From the NCBI GenBank assembly GCA_037501455.1, contig CM074855.1:56675001-56739000 (forward strand): 64,000 bases of DNA. Direction: 5' to 3'. The notes below the pieces were generated by a model. The model made no database searches and was not told where the DNA came from. It saw only the letters and a list, made by a program, of their open reading frames with translations. Below are positions 11,448-24,800 of this stretch, in pieces. Position 1 is the stretch's first letter, and each line of letters opens with the position of its first letter. This stretch comes from Lantana camara. Taxonomy: Eukaryota > Streptophyta > Magnoliopsida > Lamiales > Verbenaceae. Position numbers and translations under genes: made by a program.

Positions 11448-11959
11448 CTTGCACATAAATCCACTGATCAGTTATTCATACATACACAAATCATAGTAAC
11501 ACTTGACGAAAAGTATGCGATGCATGTTTGGTGTACCTTATACAACTGATATCGGTGTCCCTTGAGTATAGATTCAACGCTCATACCTCAACTCAAGGGG
11601 GATATCGCGATGGAATCCCTGTAAAATAAGGTTACAGTATGTATGTATGTTATATGGGAAGTTAGTGAGCAATCAAAAGAGTTTCAAATCACGTAGGCAT
11701 GAATAGTTCACATAAGTACATAACTCATTCATTTCAGCAACAGTTCAAAACAGGTAGAAATTTCAAGTTACAATTACTAGATCAGGTATCCAAGTTATCA
11801 CAATTAAAAACAACAATAGTCATCACCCACATCAAGCAAAACAAGGTAAGAGTATTTAAGCGATGCATGTATGCAAATTCCATGAATGCTTGGCGTACCG
11901 TTAACCAAAGTGTAAAAGTCTTGACAAGAAAGTCAAGATGAAGCGGTAGGAGTTGGTTA

Positions 11960-12120
11960 AGCCGACAATGATGCAACCCTCATCATCTGAACTTCTTTGT
12001 CTTGAGTCTTTTCATAAAATGGTAACTCAACAATGCTCGTTTATCACCAAACCCCTTACTAGATCGTAATCCTTGCTCAACTAGAATCATCTTCAGTTTC
12101 TCCCAAGAATTCTCATTCAT
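11960..12120 (-). other. Short reading-frame relic in R4 internal region
   Basis: On the minus strand a frame starts ATG at 12120 and runs about 42 codons before a one-base insertion relative to R11 (near 11996) shifts it. The product begins MNENSWEKLKMILVEQG. It is collinear with 63718-63936 in R11. Over the first 40 codons the two copies differ at six sites, of which five are synonymous and one changes Ser to Ala. This suggests a once-translated, perhaps gag-derived segment, but I do not recognise a domain. Confidence 0.4.
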
Positions 12121-13161
12121 GTGTTAAATCTTAGTCTGCTCATCTTCAACGAGTTGCTCATGGTTCGTTTGTCAATTAGATATGTACCTCAGAGTTTCGT
12201 TGAGTGATCGTGGTGCTAAGCACTTCCCAAAGCAATCCATGGTATATGATTCTGAAACTTGGATAAAGTCTTTCGGCATCTAAGTGTTCTATTCCCATCT
12301 CAGTAGAATCTTCGATCTTAGCAGAATCTTCCACCTCAGCAGAAAGAAGACACCCAGAGAGCTAGCAACCAATCTTGTTTTGTCGTTTGTTAACTCTAAA
12401 CGACACCAAATCCTTCAACACTCACCGATGGTTTGTAACTCGTTGCTCATGTAACATGGTTACCTATCCACATCCCTTGAACTTGATCGGATCTTATTTG
12501 ATCGGATTCTTCTACATTAACTCGTTTCCATCAACAAGGTGACTACTCCCAAATAAACGAATCATCAATGCGAAAGCTCATCAAAATCCTCCAAAACGGT
12601 TCTACTTGATCAGACTCTCCTCTATTGACTCATTTCCTTAACAAGGTGACTACTTCCAAATGAACGAATCCTCAAGGTTAGAATTCGTCAAACTTCATCT
12701 TTCAATTGACTTTAAGGTAGTAAGTCAATATAGCAAATCTCATTCCTTCAACTCTGAACCTTTTTATGAGTATTGCTCTTGGTGAGGAATCCTTTCATTT
12801 TCGAATTATGGCGTGTTTCCATTGTAGTACCAATAGGTAGCGTTGACGGAGGGAAACCTCAGTGTTGACTCATAGGGTACCCTGAAATTCAAACAATAAA
12901 TTCGATGCATGCGGATTAAGATGCAAATGAAATGTAACAAGTACATCACGTAAATGCAACAATTAGTTGTAATTTATAAAGCACATAAAATAAGATGTTG
13001 CATAATTAAAGTCACAATGTGCACACAATCATATAATCACAAAACAATTCATGCCGAAGGATCAAAATATCAAGTCAAACAAATGCAATGCGCAGTTATT
13101 CCTATGCCGTACGACCTAGACAGACTCAACACGATTCAAGATCTCGGTTTTGCAACCTAGA

Positions 13162-13173
13162 GCTCTGATACCA
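13162..13173 (-). promoter_or_regulatory. R4 primer-binding site (initiator Met tRNA)
   Basis: On the minus strand, TGGTATCAGAGC follows the 5' LTR end after an 8-nt spacer (TCCTTAAG). It matches the 3' end of plant initiator methionine tRNA. Confidence 0.9.
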
Positions 13174-13181
13174 CTTAAGGA

Positions 13182-15288
13182 TGTAACACCCCAAACGGAG
13201 AAGTGCCACATCCCCCGCACTATGACCCAGACCCGGAACATGAAATGAAAGTCCATACCCGAATCCGAATCAGAGCGAACGGGAGACCAACTCACACACT
13301 AGGCTAGGCGGATCTAACTTGACCAAAACTCAGAGCGCGGAAGCAATTAAAACCAACATCAATAGATAGCGGAAGCATTTAAAATAAAACATACAAAGCA
13401 GGTGACGGGTTCAACTAGCATAGATACCTAATCCCGAATAATAGATCAACAAACATAACAAGTGACGGGTTCAACTAGCATAAATCCCTAGTCCCGAATA
13501 TCAACATAAAGTAATAATCATCAAGTGCCACAAGGGCCGAATGAGAGTGCCACGCAGGGCTACCGAATAGTAAAGTATAATCTCAAGTCTGCAAGTCAAA
13601 GCATAAGTAAAGTGTATGAAAAGACAAATGCAAATAGAAAGACTAGACCGACGAAGTGCAACTCAAAGGACTCACTTCCGCCTAGCAAACGCCAACAATC
13701 CTGCAACTAAAAGTGTAAATGAGGGGTCAGTCAACTTGACCGAGTGAGGGGGCTAACGCACACCCACTGTATATATATAAGGAGCATAGCACAGAATAAA
13801 AAGGATGGTCTCATGAACCGGGGATAGGTGTTACATACCAAAACGTTTTGAAAGAACCCGAATAAGATATAGATATAAGTTTAGAAACCATTTTCCAGAA
13901 AGACTCTATCCCGATTCATAATTCCATAACATAACATAATCAACTGCTCGGCGAGTACGAGCTTCCAACCTCAACTCCTCATAACATAAATCAAAATCAA
14001 TCCAACCTCTACACCAATGATGGAGGAGATGTACCATCCCCATACCATCGAGAATAAACCGTCTAAAATAGACTCACCCTCAAGGGGTTGCGAACCCACA
14101 AGAGTCCTCCCCGGCCTTAGCCGAAGGCTCAAGATACCACGCCTCCCTCATCACCCTAAGGTCGCACAATGATATCTCAAATGGAACTACGCAATGGATA
14201 AATGCCCCGACGGCCCTAACCGTCCCGGGGGTACCCATTCCGCAGCTCACCAGGATCGATCCACACACAGATCACAATGGATCACAGCAGAACAGATCAC
14301 GACGGATCACATACGCCAATCTTTCATGGCAATCTCGCTACATAATTAGAACACAACTGTTTTCCAAAATAGCTTACATATGCCTCGAAAACTGGTTTTA
14401 TATTTACACCCTTCCTAAGAGATGGAACTTTAAGCCTCATGACCTCCATCCACGCAGGACTCACACAAGATCATCAACATATCATGTTCAACATATACAT
14501 ATCTATAATAGAGTATACTCGCATGCAAGGGTAGAAATCAACATGTAAAGGCCATAGGTCACGTAACTATACAAAATCCTAAACCTCACCTCGTGAAAGT
14601 AGAGTCTGAGAGTGTGAAGGGCCAAACACTCTAAACCTCGGGCCCACCGGCACCACCAAACTCTGTGACAAGACATACAGGAGCCCAGACTTAGACTCTA
14701 TATGAACCAAACAAGACGCACGGCGTTGCTCAACATGATCGTGGTTATGCATAAGTGTTCATGTTGTGCTTGGATAAGGTGTCGTGGTCATTCAAGGCAT
14801 ATCAATGCTCAACAAGGTCATATTTACAAGCAACCGACACGTAATTCCATATCCAAAGATGCAAGATCAATTTAGGAAGTCAATGTATTTACAAAATGCA
14901 TATTAAATTATCCAATGTCACAGGGTTCAATTATAATATTAGAATTAAGCATCAAGTTCATGACGAGTTATAAAGTGCATAAGTAAGAGCATCTTGATCA
15001 TAGAAACATACAAGGTTGTCGTACGTTGATGGCATACTTGATACAAATAAAGAGTGCATTTAATTCACTTAAGATCATACTTTACAACTTCACAACATGT
15101 TTGGTACATAAGCTCAAGTCACTTTCATAGTTTCATAAATATTACACTTACATCCCCTAAGTTATTTATAAAAGTTTAGAATTATTACACATACATCCCC
15201 TTAGTTGATTACTAAGCATAATTGTTCGTTTAAAGTGTTTATATAATTATTCAACTAGGAATTAATTCCTTACAAGCATGACAATTAT
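13182..15288 (-). mobile_element. R4: 5' LTR, part next to the internal region
   Basis: This is the first 2107 bp (in + coordinates) of the right LTR, starting TGTAACACCCC on the + strand. It is almost identical to 6603-8700. It stops at ATTAT (15284-15288), the target site of R5, and resumes at 25669. Confidence 0.9.
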
Positions 15289-18200
15289 TGTAACGCCCCG
15301 ACTTTTCGGACGTAAAGGTAGGACGTATGTGTTTACCTATTTGCGCGAATTAATTGTTTTTACGTGTTTTATATTTAATTTTATTATAATTGTTATTATT
15401 TTATTATATTATATTATCTTATTTTATTTTAATATTATTAATTATATATGTATATATTTCGTATTATATATATATATATATGTTTAATTATTATTATGAT
15501 TAATTTAATGATTATGCTAATTATATGTTATGTTAATTAATCATGTTTTAATTAATTAATTGATTATTTATATATATATATATTTATACGTACAATATAT
15601 TTTTTTGCATGAAGATTTTAATTATGCATGCAACCTAATATATTTTTGCATGAAATTTTATGTATTTATGCATGAATTGTTTGGAATATGCATGTTGTTC
15701 ATTTTGTGCTTCGTTCTCTTATGATATGTTATCTAATTGCCACGAATTTGTAATATGTCGTACATATATGTGTTATGGACATGATTTTATGCTCAAATTA
15801 TGTTTTTGAATTCATTTGTTATGTTAACGAATTAAATTTTAATTGAGGAACCAAAACGGGAGCTAACGAGCACTTAGCGTACCCTTGGTTCCGAATTTAA
15901 TATCTTGAGCTCGGGAACTCGGATTCGAGTTCCGTCAACTCCGCTGAACTCGTAACGAAAATTCGAGTTTAGTAAACTTAGCCTCATATTTTTCTTAAGT
16001 CATTTGAAACTCCGAAATCCAACCGAAAAACGAAACGGAGACCAACTCGACCTTGTTGCACTAATCCAGCCATATCTCACCCAAACCACAACCAAATTAA
16101 CCATGGTTTGATTCCTTTTAACCCTAACTCAACCATCTATCAGTACATATCAAGCCCTAACCGAGATAACCCTCCCACAATCCCCAAACATCAGCCAAAG
16201 CTACTGCTCTACAGTCCAGTCCCGAAACCCTTCATCCCTTGGAGATTTTGGAGCTCAAATCTCCTCCAAACTTCAACCAATCATCAAGGTAAGCTTAGGG
16301 TTGTATTTTATGATTAATTCTGAGCATTTTCATCTTTCAATTCACAAGTTTGAGCATGGTTTCATCCATTCTGGGCCATTTTACCGAAAAGTGGAGTTTT
16401 TGTATAAATTCTTGATCTCCTTTGATTCTCAATGATTTTGATTGATTCCAAGCCTGAGATTAATTGTTTTAACATCCTCATATCAATTATGATCATTGCT
16501 TTCGTGTTTGTTGAGATATATATGAGATATCATTTATGAAATTTTCAGAAAATCCCACATGAAGGTCACGTAAGGTTGCTCTCTTGTTTGATATTGTTTG
16601 GGACTGAATTATGTGTTGAATATATGATATTTTGCTGCTTAATTTTTGGCCTTAACTGAGTTGAATAGATGGAGAAGGAGTGAATCGTTCATGCCCTGTT
16701 TTTCTTCGCGTTTTACCCTGTTTTTCACGCAGAATTTTTGCTGTCAATTTGCTGAGATTTCCTTCTTCCTTCTTGATGTCCCTTTCATGGATTCTTGGGT
16801 GTGTTTAACTGAGTCTTTTACAGCTTTTCATGCATGATTTTGTTGCCTTTCTTACTCGTACATGGCTGCCCTTTTCTTGCTCTGTTTTCTGCGATTTCTG
16901 CTGCGTTTAGAGGCTGCTGCTGTTGCACGTCACGGGCGTGCCATTTTGGCCTTTCCAGCGCGGAACGGGGGTGCAGACTTGGCCTGGGATTTCTGTACCG
17001 AGACACGGGGGTGTCTCGGCCTAAGCTTGGAGGGTGACACGGGGGTGTCACCCCGTTTTGCTTGAGCTTTTGCTGCGTGCTTTGGTCTGCTGCTGCTGTT
17101 GTTTCCTTGGCCTTTGCTGCTTCTCTGCTGTGTATATCTGTGTGTGCATGAATGTCTGTTGCTGCTGTTTTTGTTTGCATGGTTGTAATTGGTGTTGTGT
17201 GCATGCATGGTTGTTTGAATTTGTAAGCATTGCATGTGTAATATATGGTATATCTATATATATATCTAAATGCATGCATGAGTTTGTTTGTGTGTGTACG
17301 TGTATTACATGCATGTATAATTATAGTATATATAGTATATATATTTATGCATGTAGTATATAATATATATATATATATATATGCATGCATGAGTGGGTTG
17401 TGTGTGTACGTGATTATATATATATATTGTATTATATGTATATTTATTATATATTCTAAATATTAATTGATTTAATTTAATTATTGAAATTAATTGAATT
17501 CTATTTCGCGTATTTATTCTACTGACTTTCGATTGAACGTTTTAATTATTTTATTCCTATAAGTGAATATGAATATTATATGTGTTATGCTTATTAATTG
17601 AATGTTAGATTAATTGATATGAATTATGAATTATGAGTTTATGAATATTATGAATTTATGAATTTATGAAATTTATATGAATTTATGAAATTATGAATTT
17701 ATGAGATTATGAATTTGAATAGAATATATGAACGAATGATTTGATTATATGATTTAAATTCTTTAATCATGCACATGAACATTTTTATAATATAACATGA
17801 TCATTTATGCATTCATGTCATATTCACCTCATTGCCGAGCGTCATATGTGGTCATTGCGTCTCATACCTTTTCTTTTGCACAGATTCGGGTTTTGTCGGA
17901 GACGAGGGCGAGCATTGAGACGCTTGTGCCTTTATTTTGCTTTGGTAAAGGTGGGTTTTTCTTCTATTAGTTAAAACAACCCTATAAATCCCTTATGTGC
18001 AAAGTTTTAAGCCAAAATAATATATTTATATCAATCGAGTCATGTTGGGTAAATGATTCCAAATGTATGCCCCTTTTTAATTGTGAAACCCTACCTTAGG
18101 TTTGGCGAGACACATTTATATATATGATTGTTCGGGCCCCGGGACTTAGTATATGGGGCTAACCGAGGAAGCAAGGGCTGACGGGGATCCCATATACTAG

Positions 18201-19108
18201 TTCCAACCAAACTACGGTGATACCGGCCCTCGCTAGGAGGTTTAGCGAGGAATGGGAGCTGAGTGCCCTTGGGGGATTCATGTACCCCCACTGGCCTATG
18301 TATAAACCGGTGGTCAGGTCTAGCTAACTTGTCCACCACCCGGAGGAAGAAGGTGTATATGTATGATTATGATCATTTATGTATGTGCACGAAAGATATG
18401 TGTGACAACCAATAATTATGATATGATTACACGAGGAGAAGGTTGGAGATTGTGCACGCTCACTCGCCGAGCTTAAACCCTTATGAACAATTATGAATGA
18501 AAATGAACGTCATAATCCCGTTGATGTCTTCTTTGTTTTAACCACTTGGTAAATCCTTATCAAACTTCACACGGGATTAGGGCTTGCATGTATGTGTTTA
18601 AATTATGCGATATTATATATCTTATGCCCCATTTTTATACACACCAGTCTCTTTTAGACTGAACCCGGTTGTTTTCAGCTGTTTTGTGCAGGTATAAGAG
18701 TGCTAGGCGAGAATACAAGTCGTCTAGGTCTTGCATTTATGTTTAGCACTTCTTTTCAGTCTCATATTCATACCCTTGTTGCTACTTTTGTATTTGATTC
18801 TAGTATAGATTGGAGCGTTATGATTTTGTAGGCCGTGAGTGCCGTGCATATTTGAATGCTCTTGTATATTGATTTTTGGAGCTTGTTAGCTCATTGTATA
18901 TATGCTATGTAGTTCTTGCTTCCGCGAATTTTATTTAACTCTGATTTTATGATTCTTGCACTGATTGGTTTAAGGGTTAGTCCCGCCTAGCCTAGCGTGT
19001 GTGTTGTGTCCCCGTTCGCCGTGGATTTGGCACGTGTATGGACTTTCATTTCATATACGGGTCGGGTCTCGGTGCGGGGGATGTGGTACCTTACGCTCGG
19101 GTGCTACA
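15289..19108 (+). mobile_element. R5: 5' LTR (3820 bp)
   Basis: The LTR starts TGTAACGCCCCGAC and ends CGGGTGCTACA. The 5' 550 bp is AT-rich with TA microsatellites. A hairpin cluster (about 16921-17053) is followed by CT/TG-rich tracts and by blocks shared with R1 and R3 (about 17856-18360 and 18990-19108). Reading frames on both strands around 16818-17390 recur identically in the 3' LTR; they come from low-complexity GCTGCT and TGCATG tracts and are not accepted as genes. Confidence 0.93.
16921..17053 (+). repeat. GGGG-loop hairpin cluster in R5 5' LTR
   Basis: Two perfect 9-bp hairpins stand out: 16998-17019 (CCGAGACAC, loop GGGG, GTGTCTCGG) and 17032-17053 (GGGTGACAC, loop GGGG, GTGTCACCC). 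Weaker units lie at about 16926-16942 and 16959-16976. The identical pair recurs in the 3' LTR at 23558-23579 and 23592-23613. Confidence 0.92.
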
Positions 19109-19116
19109 TCCTTAAG

Positions 19117-19128
19117 TGGTATCAGAGC
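19117..19128 (+). promoter_or_regulatory. R5 primer-binding site (initiator Met tRNA)
   Basis: TGGTATCAGAGC follows the LTR end after the 8-nt spacer TCCTTAAG, the same arrangement as in R4, R8 and R11. Confidence 0.92.
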
Positions 19129-19323
19129 TTAGGGTTGCAAAACCCGGGCTCTAGTGTCGTGTTGTGTCAGTTAGCTCGTTCGGCTTTAGGAACAACTTGT
19201 CAATGTGTTGCATATGCATTGTTTACGTGCTTGTGTGCTCTAAATCTGGAATTTTGATCGAATTAATTGCACTTGCATGCATGGACTAAAGATAGTATGC
19301 ATTTTCAGTATTTCTTGAACAGG

Positions 19324-20196
19324 ATGCCTCCACGCAGACACCGTGAGAGATCTCCCGGACATCGTCGTTATCATGATCGATCCCCTACGCCTCCACCTCA
19401 ACCACAAGCACCATCGATGGATATGGGGAATTTTATGGAAGCAGTTTTCAACTATGTCGAGCATAGGAGGGCTCAAGCTCCCCCACCACAACAAGCAGAA
19501 CAACCGGTGCCTCCACCAAATCATAATAATAGAGACCCTCATGGGGTGTTGCTGAGCTACAACCCCCATCGATTTTCTGGTTCTATCGATGATGCGGTCT
19601 CGGAGGGTTGGTTGATTCGAGTAGAGAGGATACCTGGAGTCCGACAGTCTACTACGCAAGGGGAGGAAATCAAAAAGAAGGATCCGGTTGTTAGAGCTCC
19701 AATGGGAAGAGGTTCCGGATCGAATTCGGGAAAGAGGCCGATGATTCAAGCTAGTCCGCTTCCTAAAGGTCCATTTAAGAAACCTCGGTTTGGAGGACAA
19801 GGTTCTAAGGCCGCACCGACTCGACCAAAGGCTCTACCCATGGCACCAACGAGGGATCGACAAGGTCCGAGTGAGGCGAGATTGGCTCAAGCTCCTTGTA
19901 CACATTGTGGAGGACCAACTCATAATTACTATAACTGTCGGAGGAGGTTGAATTTGTGCTTTATATGTGGAAAAGGCGACCATATGGCGGATACTTGCCC
20001 CTATAAAGACCCCGGATATCAAAGACGAGTTCAAAGGCCAATGATCCCGGCTCGTGCTTACGCTAACGAAGGTGAAGAGCAAGATGCCGAGATTGATCCC
20101 ACAGCTGTGATAGAAGGTACCCTATTCATACATAACATGAGCATTCATGCACTCTTTGATTCGGGTGCCACGCATTCTTTTATTTTTGTGACTTAG
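19324..20196 (+). pseudogene. R5 gag-protease remnant
   Basis: The start at 19324 (MPPRRHRERS) matches the gag start MPPTRR of R8. The frame is open for 18 codons upstream, but this ATG fits the family. The N-terminal proline/glutamine-rich part reaches the FSGS motif and is then joined to a basic linker, so the Retrotrans_gag core is missing. A zinc knuckle follows (CFICGKGDHMADTC, CX2CX4HX4C), then a short protease start ending DSGATHSF, the aspartic active site. A stop at 20194-20196 ends the frame a few residues later. In a complete element the frame would continue through protease into RT, so this is an internal deletion derivative. Confidence 0.88.
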
Positions 20197-20322
20197 TTGC
20201 TATTCTGTGCTTGTCTGTTATTTGCTTTTTCTTCTTGTTGTTTGGTGAGTTCGCCACTGGGTGGTAGTCTTCAGACAGATCAGTTGGTTTGGGAGTGTTC
20301 AGTTCTGATGGAAGGATAAGTT

Positions 20323-21813
20323 GTGGTAATCTTCATCGATGACATCTTAGTTTATTCGAGAACTCCGGAGGATCATGCCAGGCACCTCAGGATTGTGTTG
20401 GATACACTTAGTAGGAAAACTAGTGTGTCCAATGTGAAAGTGGGAATTGGAGATGAGAATGCGTTGTTCAGACTGAGGACTAGTATTCGGAATATTACGG
20501 TTCGACCAGATCTTATACAGAGGTTATTTGATGCTCAGAGGATTGATCCCGAGGTTCAGAAATTAGCTGGGAAAACTCGAGCTGATTCAGAATGCCCGTT
20601 TGGGTTTGATGATACGGGACTTCTAAGATTTAAGAATAGAGTTGTTGTCCCGGAAGAATTAAAAGGGATTATTCTTGAGGCAGCCCATCGGTCAGGGTAT
20701 TCGTTACGTCCCGGAGGAACCAGAGGTATAAGGATCTTAAGAGAATTTTATTGGTGGAATGGATGAGAACGGGATGTTACCAACTTTGTGAAACACTGCA
20801 TGACTTGTCAAGTGATTAAGACGGAACATCAAAAGCCATCGGGGCTACTTCGATCATTGCCTATCCCGGATGGAAAGTGAGAGTAGGTTTTTATGGAATT
20901 TGGGTTACTGTGGACAGGTTGACGAAATCCGCTCATTTTCTTGCAACCAGAATGTCCGATAAGTGAGTAAGTCGGCTAAGAGATACAATGTTGAGATTGT
21001 CAGGCTTCCTGGTACACCTGTTAGTATTGTCTCGGATCGGGATCCCAGATTTACTTCAAGGTCATGGCAAGAATTGCAGAAGTGTTTGGGAACAAGGCTT
21101 CAATTCAGCACAGCTTTCCATCCTCAGACCGACGGACAATCAGAAAGGTTGATTAAGTATCTGGAGGATCTGTTGAGAGTATGTGCATTGGATTTTCAAA
21201 GCTCGTGGAACGAACAGTTACAGTTAATCGAGTTTGTTTACAACAATAGCTATCAAGCCTCGATTGAAATGGCCCTTATGAAGCTCTTTATGGACGTAAG
21301 TGTCGATCACCGTTGTTCTTTGACTTGGAGGAATGGAACTGGACCAAGCAAGAAGGGAAAAGAAGGAAAAACCCTCTAAGGCTGTACAAGAGGCTATTGA
21401 CAAGGTCCAGATAATTAGACAACGGATGAAGGTCGCTCAGGATCGACAAAAGAGTTATGCAAATCTTCGGAGGAAGAAATTGGAGGTTGAGATTGGAGAT
21501 AAGGTTTTCCTAAAGGCTTTCCACGAAAAGGATTCTCAAGGATTGGACGAGGAGGAAAATCTAACACTTGCTCCGAAAGTATTTTCGAGATGAGTCCGAG
21601 GTTTTACCGGTTGAAGAAGTGGAATTAGGACCGGATCTCACCTTCGTTCAGAAGCGGATTAAGATATTGGATCGAAAATTTTAGGAACTTCGGAAACGGT
21701 GTATTCCACTAGTCAAGGTTCTCTGGAGAAGTGATAAAACCGAAGAGGCTACGTGGGAGACGGAGGATAAGATGTAAAGGTTTCACCCCGAGTTGTTTCC
21801 GAGCGAGCAATGA
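20323..21813 (+). pseudogene. R5 pol remnant (RT fragment, integrase, chromodomain end)
   Basis: The fragments are in the normal pol order with large deletions between them. At 20323 is the RT catalytic segment [10 protein letters not shown], which is cut after about 28 residues and joined to the RNase H-integrase linker, with FGFDDTGLLRFK as in R8. The zinc-binding start of integrase is damaged by a stop at about 20764. Around 20963-21300 the integrase core keeps SDRDPRF and HPQTDGQSERL but lacks the segment with the first catalytic aspartate. Near 21720-21813 is a chromodomain-like end (VLWRS, ATWETED, HPELF), with one stop inside. RNase H and most of RT are absent. Confidence 0.88.
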
Positions 21814-21833
21814 ATCCGAGGACGGATTCTTTT

Positions 21834-21846
21834 AAGGGGGAGAGAT
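21834..21846 (+). promoter_or_regulatory. Polypurine tract of R5
   Basis: The purine run AAGGGGGAGAGAT directly precedes the 3' LTR start TGTAACGCC. Confidence 0.88.
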
Positions 21847-24800
21847 TGTAACGCCCCGACTTTTCGGACGTAAAGGTAGGACGTATGTGTTTACCTATTT
21901 GCGCGAATTAATTATTTTTACGTGTTTTATATTTAATTTTATTATAATTGTTATTATTTTATTATATTATATTATCTTATTTTATTTTAATATTATTAAT
22001 TATATATGTATATATTTCGTATTATATATATATATATATGTTTAATTATTATTATGATTAATTTAATGATTATGCTAATTATATGTTATGTTAATTAATC
22101 ATGTTTTAATTAATTAATTGATTATTTATATATATATATATATTTATACGTACAATATATTTTTTTGCATGAAGATTTTAATTATGCATGCAACCTAATA
22201 TATTTTTGCATGAAATTTTATGTATTTATGCATGAATTGTTTGGAATATGCATGTTGTTCATTTTGTGCTTCGTTCTCTTATGATATGTTATCTAATTGC
22301 CACGAATTTGTAATATGTCGTACATATATGTGTTATGGACATGATTTTATGCTCAAATTATGTTTTTGAATTCATTTGTTATGTTAACGAATTAAATTTT
22401 AATTGAGGAACCAAAACGGGAGCTAACGAGCACTTAGCGTACCCTTGGTTCCGAATTTAATATCTTGAGCTCGGGAACTCGGATTCGAGTTCCGTCAACT
22501 CCGCTGAACTCGTAACGAAAATTCGAGTTTAGTAAACTTAGCCTCATATTTTTCTTAAGTCATTTGAAACTCCGAAATCCAACCGAAAAACGAAACGGAG
22601 ACCAACTCGACCTTGTTGCACTAATCCAGCCATATCTCACCCAAAACACAACCAAATTAACCATGGTTTGATTCCTTTTAACCCTAACTCAACCATCTAT
22701 CAGTACATATCAAGCCCTAACCGAGATAACCCTCCCACAATCCCCAAACATCAGCCAAAGCTACTGCTCTACAGTCCAGTCCCGAAACCCTTCATCCCTT
22801 GGAGATTTTGGAGCTCAAATCTCCTCCAAACTTCAACCAATCATCAAGGTAAGCTTAGGGTTGTATTGTATGATTAATTCTGAGCATTTTCATCTTTCAA
22901 TTCACAAGTTTGAGCATGGTTTCATCCATTCTGGGCCATTTTACCGAAAAGTGGAGTTTTTGTATAAATTCTTGATCTCCTTTGATTCTCAATGATTTTG
23001 ATTGATTCCAAGCCTGAGATTAATTGTTTTAACATCCTCATATCAATTATGATCATTGCTTTCGTGTTTGTTGAGATATATATGAGATATCATTTATGAA
23101 ATTTTTAGAAAATCCCACATGAAGGTCACGTAAGGTTGCTCTCTTGTTTGATATTGTTTGGGACTGAATTATGTGTTGAATATATGATATTTTGCTGCTT
23201 AATTTTTGGCCTTAACTGAGTTGAATAGATGGAGAAGGAGTGAATCGTTCATGCCCTGTTTTTCTTCGCGTTTTACCCTGTTTTTCACGCAGAATTTTTG
23301 CTGTCAATTTGCTGAGATTTCCTTCTTCCTTCTTGATGTCCCTTTCATGGATTCTTGGGTGTGTTTAACTGAGTCTTTTACAGCTTTTCATGCATGATTT
23401 TGTTTCCTTTCTTACTCGTACATGGCTGCCCTTTTCTTGCTCTGTTTTCTGCGATTTCTGCTGCGTTTAGAGGCTGCTGCTGTTGCACGTCAAGGGCGTG
23501 CCATTTTGGCCTTTCCAGCGCGGAACGGGGGTGCAGACTTGGCCTGGGATTTCTGTACCGAGACACGGGGGTGTCTCGGCCTAAGCTTGGAGGGTGACAC
23601 GGGGGTGTCACCCCGTTTTGCTTGAGCTTTTGCTGCGTGCTTTGGTCTGCTGCTGCTGTTGTTTCCTTGGCCTTTGCTGCTTCTCTGCTGTGTATATCTG
23701 TGTGTGCATGAATGTCTGTTGCTGCTGTTTTTGTTTGCATGGTTGTAATTGGTGTTGTGTGCATGCATGGTTGTTTGAATTTGTAAGCATTGCATGTGTA
23801 ATATATGGTATATCTATATATATATCTAAATGCATGCATGAGTTTGTTTGTGTGTGTACGTGTATTACATGCATGTATAATTATAGTATATATAGTATAT
23901 ATATTTATGCATGTAGTATATAATATATATATATATGCATGCATGAGTAGGTTGTGTGTGTACGTGATTATATGTATATATTATATTATATGTATATTTA
24001 TTATATATTCTAAATATTAATTGATTTAATTTAATTATTGAAATTAATTGAATTCTATTTCGCGTATTTATTCTACTGACTTTCGATTGAACGTTTTAAT
24101 TATTTTATTCCTATAAGTGAATATGAATATTATATGTGTTATGCTTATTAATTGAATGTTAGATTAATTGATATGAATTATGAATTATGAGTTTATGAAT
24201 ATTATGAATTTATGAATTTATGAAATTTATATGAATTTATGAAATTATGAATTTATGAGATTATGAATTTGAATAGAATATATGAACGAATGATTTGATT
24301 ATATGATTTAAATTCTTTAATCGTGCACATGAACATTTTTATAATATAACATGATCATTTATGCATTCATGTCATATTCACCTCATTGCCGAGCGTCATA
24401 TGTGGTCATTGCGTCTCATACCTTTTCTTTTGCACAGATTCGGGTTTTGTCGGAGACGAGGGCGAGCATTGAGACGCTTGTGCCTTTATTTTGCTTTGGT
24501 AAAGGTGGGTTTTTCTTCTATTAGTTAAAACAACCCTATAAATCCCTTATGTGCAAAGTTTTAAGCCAAAATAATATATTTATATCAATCGAGTCATGTT
24601 GGGTAAATGATTTCAAATGTATGCCCCTTTTTAATTGTGAAACCCTACCTTAGGTTTGGCGAGACACATTTATATATATGATTGTTCGGGCCCCGGGACT
24701 TAGTATATGTGGCTAACCGAGGAAGCAAGGGCTGACGGGGATCCCATATACTAGTTCCAACCAAACTACGGTGATACCGGCCCTCGCTAGGAGGTTTAGC

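Larger units (their letters stand above)
10752..13181 (-). mobile_element. R4: non-coding internal region (2430 bp)
   Basis: The region between the two LTRs encodes no recognisable retroviral protein. From its 5' end (right) it holds the primer-binding site, a leader, a short reading-frame relic near 11960-12120 that is conserved in R11, about 500 bp without recognisable content, and a two-part hairpin array at 11076-11447 just before the polypurine tract. The right-hand 1.3 kb is collinear with 62658-64000 of R11. Confidence 0.88.

Noticed and set aside
16818..17390. 190-codon minus-strand frame rich in Tyr, Ile, Gln and Thr (again at 23378-23944)
   Set aside because: It covers the hairpin cluster, GCTGCT runs and TGCATG/TA repeats of the R5 LTR and has no domain. 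It is open because of low complexity.
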